From the NCBI RefSeq assembly GCF_015706575.1, contig NW_024037059.1, forward strand, positions 41,453,058-41,517,057: 64,000 nucleotides of DNA, read 5' to 3'. Source of the stretch: Patiria miniata (taxonomy: Eukaryota > Echinodermata > Asteroidea > Valvatida > Asterinidae). The notes below the pieces were generated by a model that had not been told where the DNA came from, did not search any database, and worked only from the letters and a program-made list of their open reading frames with translations. A program made the translations under genes and the position numbers. Each line of letters opens with the position of its first letter. The first letter of the stretch is position 1. Below, piece by piece: positions 22,766 to 35,543 of this stretch.

Positions 22766-24980
22766 TCTAAACTTTTTTGCAGTCATCTTGTTCGTGTGCC
22801 AGCTACATACACTGTAATTGCCGCACTAAACATTGGCATATAGTTTGGGTCACATAAACTATTACAATAGCCGTATGATTTAGCCACAAGTGTTTTCAAG
22901 ATTATGTACAATGTAAAAATGTATATGGTCCCATGCAGCTGTATAAAAATTCATGTTTAGGTTGTTCTATGGATCAACGATGAAGTGTGAATCAAATGTT
23001 TTAAAACCTAATTTAACAATTTGTTACTTATAAATGATGTTAGCATTTCACTGCTTGTATACAAGAAGTCTTTTGGAAATCGTTGTAAACTGCACCCTTT
23101 CTTTCGGTTTCTTCAAATTTGTCATTATTATCATCATATTATTGTACACTTTGTACAAATATTGTACGTTCAGTACCTATATAGTGCACCTACATCATAG
23201 ACATGCACACATGCTGCAGTTCCCCAAGTTGCCCTCTATCACTGTGAAATTTCTCAGTCAGGGAAAAAAAAATTGGCTGTTCCAGTTATCGAACCCAGAG
23301 GGGTTGTTCTGCATGAGCACAGTTGCCACACTGTGCAGTACAAAGATCATCATTGGTTTTTTTTTTTCACTCGGAATACCGAGTTTGTATTAACTGTTGA
23401 GAAATTTGAAGCAATGACGTTGATATTTTTTTTCTGTATCAGATCAAAACATTATTAATCATGAATATGTTTATGTATCCACTGCAACATTATTTATACA
23501 AGAGAGCATGACTGAAAAAAATGAAACTCGATCTAACTTATCATTTTTGTAAAATCTGTGACGTTACTGATGATGATGGATACATTTGCTCAAGTTGATT
23601 GTATTTGCAGTTGGGGAAAAAAGTCCACTGAATTTTGAACTTGAACTTTCTCGGGTAAATGTTATGAAACCAGGCTTATGATGGCATGTGTATTTGGAAG
23701 TATATGCATGTATTTTGTACAGGATGTACAAGAAACATGGTTTTGTATGTGTTGGGTGACTATAATGTATTTCAAATTGTGCAGCCTCGTTTTTAAAAAG
23801 ATATCATGTGTTGTAATTACATGTACTGTCGACCTTCCTTAAAAGTGGTGCTGGATTATGGGGAGGGGGTTGATACAATATTGGACATTGTAAAGTTTTC
23901 TTGTAAAAGTCTGCAATTTGGAAACGGAACTCATAATCTTAATTTGCCCCCCTCGCTATACCCTCCACCCCAGCACCCCCCACCCCCGGCGCCCCTCCCC
24001 CGGCCCCCCTCCCCCGGCCCATCACCACCCCATCCTCACCCACACTCCCACCTGAACCTATACACACACCCCAACAACCCTTTAAAAATGTGTAAGTGCA
24101 AAATGCAATTCTACGGGTTTTGCGTGTTTTCATGGTTTTCCTGAAATCTCATACGTTATACATACTGTCATGATTATAGTCTTTAAATTGGGAACCAGCA
24201 CACCGTGTAAAAATGTCAGAAATTGACAAAGAAATGTTGTTCCACTTAGAACTAACCATGCATTACCTGTGGAAGGATGAATTTTTGCTACTACACCGGC
24301 CTATACCGTACCTGCATGTATTAAATTTAAGCTTTACGTAATTATTAAAGAACTTCATCCTTAACTCAAGAAATTCTGACATCTGCTTTCAAGTTTGCAT
24401 ATGTTAGCAGCATCAAATTCATGTGACTTGCAGACAGCAGAAACTATGTAGCCTCGTTAACACAAGAATGAGAAAAACACACACCAAGTAGCCTATGCCA
24501 TTTATCCAAAACCAGGTACTTATACTTAAATATATAATGAAAGACTTAACTGCAAATACGCAAATAGTTGTAAAACGTCTCCTAAAAGTGCAAATAACAT
24601 TACTCATACATGTACATCGATCCATTACATGGATGAAAGTATGTTGAAAATTGACAAAATGTAAATGAAGAAAAGGACTTCTTTCCTGCTTTAATTCAAG
24701 CGTCAACATGTTTTCATGCATGTACATATGTTTGTATTTCCTTCCTAAATGCATACAGGGTTTCCATGCATATTCACATTTGTCATATTGTTACAACAAA
24801 TGGACATGTAGTCATGCAAAGGTGATGCTCGTACATTTTGCATTTTTTTTGGGGGGGGGGGGTGTCGAGTGAGTTCATCATGAGTTCAAAAGGTTTGGAA
24901 ATTGTTTACTCATTGAAAAGTCATGATAGGCCACTTTTGGAATTGCCTTAACAGAAGCTTTATCCGGGCTTAAACTTGCA

Positions 24981-25033
24981 TGACCTCTCTGTTGACCTTG
25001 ACCTTCGACTCTGACCTTGACCTTTGACCTGTG
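24981..25033. promoter_or_regulatory. Cluster of nuclear-receptor half-sites (TGACCT)
   Basis: Six TGACC(T/N) half-sites fall within about 50 bases. TGACCTTTGACCT is a perfect DR1 (AGGTCA-A-AGGTCA), the HNF4/RXR-type site. TGACCTTGA occurs twice and equals the extended ERR/SF-1 site TCAAGGTCA. Activity is inferred; a chance or simple-repeat origin is possible. Confidence 0.4.
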
Positions 25034-26975
25034 TGACTTTTTTGATAATCGAGTGGTAATTGTACTGTATGAGTATGAGGAAGTTTGTATGCCAATATCA
25101 TAATTATAGGTCAAATATCCTATGTTGTGTGACATACTCCATCGACCCATTTAACACCCCCTCCTCTCCCCGCCCCCACCCCTTCCCCTTCCCTGAACTA
25201 TAAACTCTTCAAAATAATTATGAGAGATGCATGGTGGGAGTTATAGCTTGTGTGAGGAAGGTACTGTCCCAGTTTTGCATGGTGAAATTTAAATTTTCCG
25301 ATTCATGCTTAATCGTAGATAGCCTAGGTTAAATCACTACTAATAAGGCTACCAAACTCATACTGAACATAATCTGAAAAATTGAATTGGAATTAAAATT
25401 AGTTGGAAGTAGCTACATTGTACTAGTTCAATGGAATACAATTAGCAATATTATCAATGAATTCAATTTAGCACATAATGAGTGCAAATTTATGCAAACA
25501 AATAATAAATGTTCCACTGAATAAACACAATTCCCAGAGCAACCCAGAATATCCGTCTTTCCCCGTTCTTATATTTTACACTCACAGGTAGACCACAAAA
25601 TCATCCCTCTCAAAAAATACCCCCCAAAACACACACTTAGTCCCCCTTTAATTTTATGACTACCCTCATCAACTGCAACTCAATTACATTTAATTCCTTC
25701 CTTTCCCCTCCTTAAGCCAAGACAGAGACAAAAATCCTAATTACTTCAACACTTGATCACTCACACACACTGCCCAGTTGTAAAAACCTAAATTGCACTG
25801 CAGTGAATATCAAATCAATGATTATTTACATATATGGAGCGTATGACATTTGACAACAAAAGCTATTCTGTTCATTTGCTGAATCAGACCCCAGCTTATT
25901 ATAAATACATCTGTTGTCATATTGCAGTGCAGAAACACTGAATTGTGTATAAATGCATTAAATAAATGACAACGATGAGCCATGCTCATTACAAGTGCGA
26001 ACAAAATATGCACCCTTTGTGGGGCCTGACTTGATCACATATTAGTATACTGTGAGTAAGCATAGCATTTAACCATAGTTCCTTGTAATGACATTTTGCA
26101 GTGAAAGCAGGATAGTACACACAACGATGCGTGTAATAAGTTGCTTTGTTTTTATCTTTTAAAAAAATTACCGTGTTGAATTTCTCTATACAAGTCCGTT
26201 GAGCTTACAAGCCACAATCTATTTTTTAAATTTGTTGAATGATACAAAACTAATTTCACATAGATCAGTTCCTAATTACATAGGCCCTATGAATCCCAGA
26301 TGCATTCATGAGTTTTCCGTTTCAAAGACTTGAGAGATGATCTCCATGGAGGCAGCCAGTATTGATCGACACAAAAATGAAAGTCCACCGTGTGTACGAG
26401 AACCAGTGATGATAATAATTCATGATGATTACTACAATCTATAAAGAGTCTTGTATTCAAATAAAAAGTCTTTTTCTTGTTATGATCATCAATTTTACAT
26501 TAAAACTAATATGGTAATTAAAACTATAGGTGTATGCACCCCCCAAATGGGATATTTATGTTTTGATTGAAATAAAATGAAGCACATTGCATGCACATGC
26601 CATTTGTTTTATTTGTAAGCCTTTTTTAGAAACTACATTTTGAATTATTTTATTGATGTGAGGTTCTGGTTATGTTTCAGTGTCTTAGTATAATTCCCAT
26701 GAACATAACAAGAGGAGCACTCTACAAAATGTGCACTGATTAATTTCATCCTGATTTAACACTCTTTTCATTGAGGTCTGGAAAACATTAGTTAATTTTT
26801 GTTTTTATATTTCAAACCCAGTCCTGTAATTGGCGGTTGTTCTGCTGTTGGATGTGGATAATAAATAAAAAAATTAATTTACAAAATCAGGCATATATAC
26901 AACATAAATTCCTTGCAATTGCATTTCACTTGACATTACTACAGGTACAATTAATTGAAATTCACTCAAACTTAA

Positions 26976-27508
26976 AGGCAATAAACAACATTGCAAACGT
27001 CAAAAAACAAAACTACCAAACTATTATAAAATACTCTACTTGGCTGTAAGTTAATAATAGTCTCGACCATCCTGCGAAATCATGCCACCTGGTGTGCTGT
27101 CATTTCCATGAAAAGTGGAATTTTTTGTATCAATTTCCAGCGATGGTCAGCCGACCATCATTGGAACAAACAGATTTATTTTTTCAAATAGTGCCTCCAG
27201 TTTACCGAATTTAGTTTGTTCACATTTTATTTGCAATCAGTTACACATCTGCGAAAGGGTGCAAGCAATCTAGTCCGGTTCCTTGACCTGACAATTCCCC
27301 GACGTCTATAAATTGCCCCGTTTTGTCTGAAGTAGGGTCTGGGAACCAGGCTACAAGAACAGTATTTCTTCTTTTTCTTTTTCCAGCATCTATGAACACA
27401 AAACTTTAAACAGGTCAGAGTATACAATAATAATTTGCTATAAAACACTAACCCCCATATCCACCCATTTCTGAAAATTACAGCAAAAGCAGATGTTGTA
27501 TATTCCCT
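26976..27508. mobile_element. piggyBac-like MITE, copy 1
   Basis: It starts AGGCAATAAACAACATTGCA and ends TGTTGTATATTCCCT. TTAA lies directly outside both ends (26972-26975 and 27509-27512), the target duplication of piggyBac-type elements. It aligns by eye over its whole length with 52948-53457 and has no coding capacity. Confidence 0.75.
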
Positions 27509-30500
27509 TTAAAAGGACTTAATTAATTATGGAATATAATATTTTTGTTTTCTTCCATTTTGCACCAGATCAGGTTAAAAACATGGAAAACTCTGCTGGG
27601 TGTAGAAGTAATCTAAACTAAAATTGTACATTGAATTAATTTGAACAGATTTGGTCAGAATCATGTCAGTAGTCAATTGAAACTGTTGTCAATTTTTGGT
27701 ATTTGCTCTTTTTGAATGCATTTTGTCAAATTACTTTCAGAAAGTAGAATAAACGCTCATAATAATATTTTAAACAGAGAATTTAGAGAAGCATGTATTA
27801 CACCCAGTTGATAGATTTACAACCTCTTTTTGGCAAACTTTAAAATTTGGTTTCCTCCTTTTTGACAAAATTGCTGTATACCAAAGTAAAATGTGTCAAA
27901 CACTAGTTATAAAAGTCAGGGGAAAACACTATGGTTTTATTCATATCTCGATTTTTTTTCATCAAATAATGTGACATTTCAAATCGCTAAAATCTTTTCT
28001 CTTTTCTTAAAATGTCAAGTATTTTTTTACCTGAAAGACCCAATACATGAGATATGTGTTTTACAATCATTCTTTTCTTAATTTTCCTTCAGGACAGGAG
28101 GGACAAAGGGAGGTATTTTGCCGCTAGACGTTTGATGCATGGATGAAAGGGGAAAAAGGGGAAAATCCTACAAAGGAGGGGTGTGCTCATGGTGCTGCAC
28201 CCTCCCCTTTTTAGAGCTGTATTAATTTGCATTAAGAGCTGCAATAATGTGCATAGCACAGTTGTTTCCTGACATTATGTACGTGAGACCCTTGTGTATA
28301 TCCAACACTAAATCCTCTGCTTCTGTTCCGGCGGCGCTTTATTACCGACAGTATTTCAGGGGATTTCCCCAATTGTTTCGGGATTTGGATCTTGCGAAAC
28401 AGTTCACCAACATTCCTTACATGTTGTTCTCAAAGTTGAAGTCTCCTGTCGCGGTTCAGTTTACAAGTTGTAAGTTTTAGAGGCTTCAAAAAGCCAAGTA
28501 GGAATCATTTTTGGTATTAAGATGCAAAGTAACTTTTTTTTTCAAAGTTCTTTAAAAATGACACTTTGTAAGTTTTATTGATTTCCAAAATGTTGGTCTC
28601 TTCAAAATAAGACCATTGTGAAAACTCTTGTTTCCTCCTAAGTTGGTCCATACGTAAAGCATTTCCCCTTTCATTTGTCGTAAAATATTTATTATTTAAG
28701 TAAACTGTCCAGAGCCGACAGGTGATTCACAGGACACTGCGGTAATTGGTCAAAATAACCACCGCATTTGTACTCTGAAAAACATCACTTCACTATGAAA
28801 ACCTTTCAATCTTATCGGACGAGCATGTCCTACTGCACCCCGCCCCCCTCCCCGCAACTTTGCCAATTTTATGTAACTATTTTTTAAATTGAAAGGACAT
28901 GAAATGATCACCTGCAGCAACTCGAAACCGCTAGTAAGAACACTAAAATTGGTGCCACTTTCTCAAAAATATGAATTTTACCAATCCCCCGGACCCCAAA
29001 CCTGGATACGCTACATCAGGTGCCGTAAATTAAAGAACTTGACGGCATTATATCAGTAAGAATGTTTAGATGTATACCTATTTATTATGTTGATTATACT
29101 CAAAACCCAACAAAGGTGGTTTTATACGAAAGTTGCCGAGTTCACGGCACTGCATTATTTTTTATTTTCAGGCACTTTCAGCTGTTGTAAATGTAAACGC
29201 GGAAGTTCAAGGTGCATTTTTCAACACAGGCATGATGATGCATAATTATGTTATAAAATGTTCATAACGCAGCAAAAGCATGTGGCAAAATGCGAAATGA
29301 CATTCAGAATTTAACTACTGTAGATTGGTAAACATTTTTACCGTATCGAGGGCTCTACGCCTGATTTTTGACAGGATTTTCGGGCCCTGGGGCATCGGGC
29401 TTGCTGACGTTGCTAAACAGAACATTACGCAGTACATTCGATGCCGGCCGGACACCGAAATAAACACATGGAAAAGTGAAAACAGAACCTAGCCCTGTGA
29501 CCCATACTATGGTGATTTTAACAAGTACAACATGTTCCACTGCTAGAAGTAGCTATACGCGCCGTGAATATCTGAGTGGGGTAAAATGGAGACGGGCCTT
29601 GTTAGTTTTTGTTAGACGAAAAAGAATTGACCACGGCTTTAATACCCATTTATGGCAGTAAATATACATTCTCTAATTTTAATTATACATAAAAAAACCT
29701 GCAGGTTCGGTTTGCAGGCATGAGGTGTGGCCCCTGGAGCACGCCTTAATTGCCTGACTGCGCTGGGTTCTGAGCCCCCCCCCCCAACCCCCAAAAGTAA
29801 TAGCCCCTACTTAACACCCCCTCCTCCATAAAAAAAGAAATGACTTCATCGAATACCATTAACTTTTGTAATTTTGAAAGTAAAACTCCCGGGGTATACA
29901 CAAGGTAAGGCACTCTTTTCACCTTGCTCTGTTTCAACTACCCTTGAAAAGTCTCCTCCCCCCCCCCGGCGTACTCGCGGAACAAACCTGGTTGCACCGA
30001 CATGATTTGCAGAACCAATCAAAACCATGGCAAATCTAGTAAAACTAAAAGGCCCTCTGTACACTATTGTCATTCTCATTTACAGAAAAAAACACCTTTG
30101 CGACCGTATAAAGTCGCAAAGATCTACTCTTCGACAGTGAATTTGACAGAAAATCCCGTCTGCGATTTTTTTGAACCCACTTTAATTAGCTTTGATTTCA
30201 GTTGACATTTATTTTCAGTTAAAGGTGATGTACCATGTTTCCACGTTCATTATTCTGAAGAATACTGTCGAAAATGGAGTTTAATTCGAAAGTCTGATTC
30301 GGAGATCAGCTTGTGTGCATTATAATTCCTATAGTATTAATTGTATAAGAATCCTGCATTGCCGCATTTATGGGAACGCGAAAGAACACATTTCCTTGAT
30401 GCGTATGTTAATTTTAAAATTCACAATTCAATGGATTTTGGTTGAAGATGATTGTGTCGTAGCTGTGTGACTGTATTTTCTTCACTTTTCAATAGACGGG

Positions 30501-30841
30501 GAAGCACAGTTTTATAAAGGAACTTTCTTACACAACGATGACTGTTGTCCGCATTTATTTTGTGTTACTGTTAGGCCAGATGCGTGCAAGTCAATGATAG
30601 TATTTTTTTTCCGAACCGCGGACATGAACACAATGTTTTTGTGCTGCGTTAATCTGACCGCAGTGTTGGCGATTAAACACCATTTTTCGTCGCGTTCCTA
30701 ATTGTTTAACGAGTGTAAATCACACAAATACAGAAGTACACACATTTAGGTGTAGGCTGCTGGTAATTTGGGGGACGAACGCCGAGGATTTATCGGTCAA
30801 ATCTAATTTTCAGACCCAATTTGAGGCTACGCCGGGGGTGG

Positions 30842-30956
30842 TGCGCCATTACGGTAAGAGCCTATTTTGTTATGCAAATGAGAGGCCGCCATTTGGTCGC
30901 TGACGAAGCAAGGCATGGCCTGTGAGAGCCAAGCCTAGAACGGTGAGAAATTTTCG
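30842..30956 (+). promoter_or_regulatory. Candidate promoter and first non-coding exon of L3MBTL
   Basis: GAGGCCGCCATTTGGTCGCTG (30881-30901) contains GCCGCCATTT, a good YY1-type site of the kind found just downstream of housekeeping start sites. It is followed by a donor-like AGAACG|GTGAGA at about 30942. The surroundings are richer in CG dinucleotides than neighbouring DNA. The first coding exon of L3MBTL has its own acceptor (ATTCGCAG|A, exon from 35470), so an upstream non-coding exon is required. That this is it is an inference. Confidence 0.4.
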
Positions 30957-32029
30957 TAATTTTTACAACTTTAAAATTGCTTTTAGACCATTTACGAGCC
31001 ATTTTTAGATGGAAAAAAGTTTGTTCTTCACTTTTGAATAGTTTTCTAGGGCTACTTCGTGTTATGTAGAGTTTAGAAATCGTAAAGAATATTGACCTAG
31101 TACGCTTTCGTATATGAAAATACACGTATTTCTGCACATTGCGCGTTACGGAAGTTGCCACGCACAGCTACCCGGGAGTGAAAAATTACAAAATGACCTC
31201 AGATTTGTGTGTTGCAAAGTCGTGTTCTATGATTTTTTGCCAGAAAACATCGACAATCGAACAAGAGTCGATATTTGTGGCAGTTGCAGTGTGAATTTTC
31301 CTGTCCGTTCCTGCCCGTTTGTGGAGTCTTTGTGTTTCTGGTTTGGGGTAAAAAGGGATTTTTCGGTGACGGAAGTTGACGACTCTCCGAGAGAACTTGG
31401 GATTTTTGTCTGCACACAATTTTCACTCAGAAACTTCGATCAGGTTTCCTTAACGGTCGAAAATACCCGAATTGGATTTTGTTTTAGATTTGCAAAGTTC
31501 CCGTCCCCGAAAGTCTATTAGTTTCTCTGGTGTCTTTTGTCGTTCCTGTTTTTGTGTGTTCTGTGAAGTGGAAATAAAACGCATTTTTTAGACGTGAAAA
31601 AAATGTCAGTTGTGTTGAAACATTGAGGTAGAATTATCTTTGTATTTACTCGGATGCTCGGATCAATCGCGGCGCATCGTGTGCACAATTCGCAGTACAG
31701 TGCGCTGGAGCTTTTTGTTCATGTAGTTTGCTCACCAAAACGGCTTGAAGAAATTTAAGATATTTTTTTCACTGCTAGCAAATTGCAATTGCAAATAATG
31801 TGGATTTTTTTTTGCATACTTTTTTCATATTTTTGTCAAAGATATGTACTTTTCATGTTGTCTTAAACTATTTTATGGAGATATAAAGGACAGTCATATT
31901 TTCTTGCTTTTTAAAAAATTATTATTAAATGATTTAATTAACTGTGTTGTTATGAAAAATATAAAATCAGCTTCTTAATAAATATGGACGTGTTCAATTT
32001 CTTTGTCAATCAGTGTTGATGAATGTATA

Positions 32030-32215
32030 GGCCAAGTAAAAGAAAAGGTTTAATTGTCCTGGCTTTCTGAAATTCAAGTGAAGGAGGCGGCCTTTTTCCC
32101 CCAAGATGGTGGATATTCTAAGATGGCGGAGGATTTTTTCCATGTATTTCTTTAAAAATAATTCTAAAAGGAGGCGGGACTTTGATGTGGGCAGAGAACT
32201 TTAACAAGTAAAGAT
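32030..32215 (-). repeat. Dispersed repeat family A, partial inverted copy
   Basis: TTCCCCCAAGATGGTGGATA and AAGATGGCGGAGGATTTTTT are the reverse complements of the CATCTTGG part of the copy at 22370-22765. Only the middle of the element is present. Confidence 0.45.
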
Positions 32216-33589
32216 AGGTTTTGTTTGTTTTCTTATTTCAATTTTTGTTTAATAATATGTGGCGATATGCAATATAAAATAATGTTTAATTCATCATGTA
32301 TGAATAACGCTTCACTTCATACTAATTATTACAACTACTTAGTTACATATTGGGGGGAAAAAAAGAGAAAGAGGAAGGAAAGCTGAGACATTTAATTTTT
32401 TTATCACATAGTGACAAAATTGATTCATTGAAAGCATTACAATACATGTACCGGTACGTATAACAGTTTGCAACAACTCACTCATTTTATTTATTCTGCA
32501 GCTTTCAAATTTGTTTTTAATATGCGGGTCAGCATTAACCAGGATATTCAGATAAAATATGCTGAAAATACACAGGAAAACTACGTAGGACATAGTACAG
32601 CGTCAATTCATAGTCAAGTTTGTCAAATTACCTTTTTTTTTTCCTCTGTTAAACAGATGAGACAATTCCATGAAGTCCTATACATGTACAAAATTGAAGT
32701 CTAGCATATTGAAAAGACAATCGAGGCCTACATGTACGGAATCCACCATAATATATCTTCAATGATGATAATTGACATAATATCTTTGTGCCCATTTAGA
32801 CTATTTTGGTGAAAGTAAAATGTCTGGAAAAGAAAACCAGCTTCAAGTTTTACTGCCCAGTTTAATGATTCAGCCATCTCAGTTAGACTTGCTCAAGTCT
32901 GTTCTGTGTTATAATACTGCAGATTTTGACCTTATAGCTGTACAACTCACAAAATGTGCAACGCTTGTAAAACAATCGCTGGTTACGTTTGATCTGCTGT
33001 GTGTACTGGATTCAATGGCATGTACTTTTTGTGGGATATGCATGATTTATGGAGAAAATGTTTCACGAAATTCTGGATGGAGAAATGGCCTTGTATGCTA
33101 ATGAAATGTATACTTTCAACCGTAATATTCATTATTTTGCCCTCTGTTATCAAAATTATCGGCATCACAAATTGAATCCAGGCCCAGAAAAGTTTTGCTT
33201 TTGTAATTGGCATTTTTCCAAAGAATTTAGCAAACCCACCACAAAACTTCAATTTTTTTCCCAAAACGTTCAAGAAAATATACAAAAATTTGCTCCTAAG
33301 TATAACAAACTGGTCAAGTGTCATGAAAAAAATGTTAAGTTCAGTCAAAAAGAAATATTGTTGACATATTAAATCTTTTTGATTTGAAGAAAAACCAATG
33401 CACACGACACTGAACATCCCAATCAAATACCCAGGTATTAAGCATGCAACACTGTCATATGATATGAATAATTTATTCCTAATAGGACGCCGTGTGCAGA
33501 TAGGTTTACATGCACAGTACTAACGGCAACATTCAAATCAACTAAGAAGATACGTATCACTTATCCTTGATATGAAGACACATAATGCA

Positions 33590-33910
33590 ACATGTTGGTG
33601 GTTTCCACCAAGGGCCGAAAAAAAACTAAGTAGATTCTTCAAAAAATGCAGCAGGCGGGCATTTTTTTCTTTTTTTTCCCCGAAGAAATGGCAGATGAAT
33701 CTTTCCATTTTCTGGACTAGTTTGCTGATACATAATCGTGTCCAAAGGAGCCGTAAGCCTTTCTGCATAGCTACAATTTTGTTGGAAACAAAAAGACAAT
33801 ATTGACAATATATGCGTAGAATATATTGCAAATGTATGAATTAAAAAAAAAAAAATTAAAGGAGGCTGCCGGAAAAATGGAAGTGTTCGGGAACGAGAAA
33901 CTGGTTTATA
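33590..33910 (-). repeat. Dispersed repeat family A, copy 3 (inverted)
   Basis: Read on the minus strand it gives AACCAGTTTCTCGTTCCCGA, then AACAAAATTGTAGCTATGCA and GGCTCCTTTGGACACGATTA, in the same order as the plus-strand copies at 19995 and 22370. Confidence 0.6.
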
Positions 33911-35543
33911 GTTTTCACTTTTCCTAATGGCTGAATGAATTAATTGCAACGTCTTTTGGGGGGGGGGGGGCAGGATAAGAAAATTGTTGTGGAAGGATAT
34001 AAAATTAAAGGATTTGGACGGAACTCGGTCTTCAAAGTTGTTGCCTTTAAAAAAAAAATGTTTGCCTATAATTGGAGGTTCCACACTTATGTAATTCATT
34101 CTGATTCTTTAAAGACAACGTAGTTGTTGCTGCAACAGTTTCTTGAAGTTCTAATTATTGTGTGACTTGGTAAAATGCATGTGCATGTGAGATATGTAAT
34201 AAGCGCCGATTTACGTGCGTCTCTGACTTATTTTATGTAGGAGATAAAAATACTTTGGCATCCAATGCAGTTTATCAAGTATTTTTTAGAATATTGGAAA
34301 TGTTATCAAACTTGTACAATTACTGAAGAAAACAAAACTTCTGATAATCAGATTTAGTTGTAGGAATTTGAAAATCAGACGGAAAAAAAATCATTCAACT
34401 TTTTAAAAATTATTCTAATAAAATTCCAAACCTGATGAAAACTCTGATATTTAATTAGAAGCACTTGAATGTAGCATTTTGGTTTGGGATATAAACAAAA
34501 TAAAATGTGTGGAGAAACAGACATTGCACGGTAACATGACTATGAATGAACAAAGAAATTGCAATATTCGATACCCATATGTCAGCAACAATTTCACCAA
34601 TAATTCTTAAATGTCCCAGAGCTGAGGACAGTCAGAGTTGAAGTGATCTTGAATGTCATATATTGTAGGCCTCGGGCTTAACCAAGACGTGTGGTTTTAC
34701 ATGCACGCATGCAAAGCATCATGTGCGTATGCTCGTGTAGTATAAACACTATTTTATGACAATTTCTTTCATGGTTTTTGGGGGTAATATTGGTTAATTT
34801 CAGTTTGTGGAAGTGATTTCTTTGCGTATTCATAGAATGGAAAACATACTAAAAATGTAACTTTGGGCTCACTTCATTTCATAGAATTATGTAACTAAGC
34901 CAAAGCGAGAGAATTTCTTTGAAAGAGTTCCTGGCCAAAACCAAAAAGTTTCACAACTTCGGTGCTTTTTTGTAACATGAAAAAAAAAATCGCTGGCTAT
35001 ATGTTCACCTGATGAGTATATGTTTGCAAACTTGCGCAAATAATGTGGCAGTGGGTATTTCTATGCAGAAACAAACGAGCAGCAAGTGTTTTCTGAGGTT
35101 TTTGATTAAGTAAGACAAAAAGAATTTCCCCTTTATATGTAAACCCTTGTTGCCCATATTAAGGAATTGCAGAAGCCAAATAGAAAAGCTCTCGACCTAA
35201 CTCCGCTTTTATCAACGACAATTAAGAGGGGTGCACAAACGAAACATATCATGTTATCAATTTTTTGGGTACTTTTTAAGACTGTTTTGGAGAAACTTTG
35301 GGGGGGGGGGGTGTTGTAAACAACATTATTAACTTGCCTGAGCTTTGTGTGTTTTTCTGAGACTTTTAATAACATAAAGGGAAATGACATTTGCTGATGA
35401 AAATAAGACTCTCGATCGATAGAAGACAAGTTATTAACATGTAGGACATTCTGTAATTTTTATTCGCAGAGAAACAAGCTTGACCAGTACATCAGACTTC
35501 TGTGATCTAGTCTTTAACTCCAGTCCGTACTTCGGCTCTCATA

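Larger units (their letters stand above)
19304..30841. other. Gene-poor region of dispersed repeats
   Basis: No exon with recognisable protein similarity is seen on either strand in this 11.5 kb. It contains repeat family A copies (19995-20385, 22370-22765), a family B copy (20440-20580), an ACAAGTC cluster (20995-21190), a nuclear-receptor half-site cluster (24981-25033) and a piggyBac-like MITE (26976-27508). Long C or G homopolymers occur near 20370, 22748, 24850, 29777 and 29958. The rest is A+T-rich sequence with nothing recognisable. Confidence 0.5.
30957..35469 (+). other. Inferred first intron of L3MBTL
   Basis: No conserved coding sequence is seen. It contains family A fragments at 32030-32215 and 33590-33910 and G-runs near 33960 and 35300. 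A 93-codon frame starting at 32820 (MSGKENQLQV) matches no family I recognise. Calling this an intron depends on the first exon inferred near 30.9 kb. Confidence 0.4.

Noticed and set aside
31114..31521. 135-codon plus-strand open frame
   Set aside because: No family resemblance, and frames are open on both strands in this slightly CG-richer stretch; there is no supporting splice structure.
32820..33101. 93-codon open frame starting MSGKENQLQV
   Set aside because: It has a plausible start context but no homology I can recognise and no neighbouring exons; left as unannotated intron sequence.
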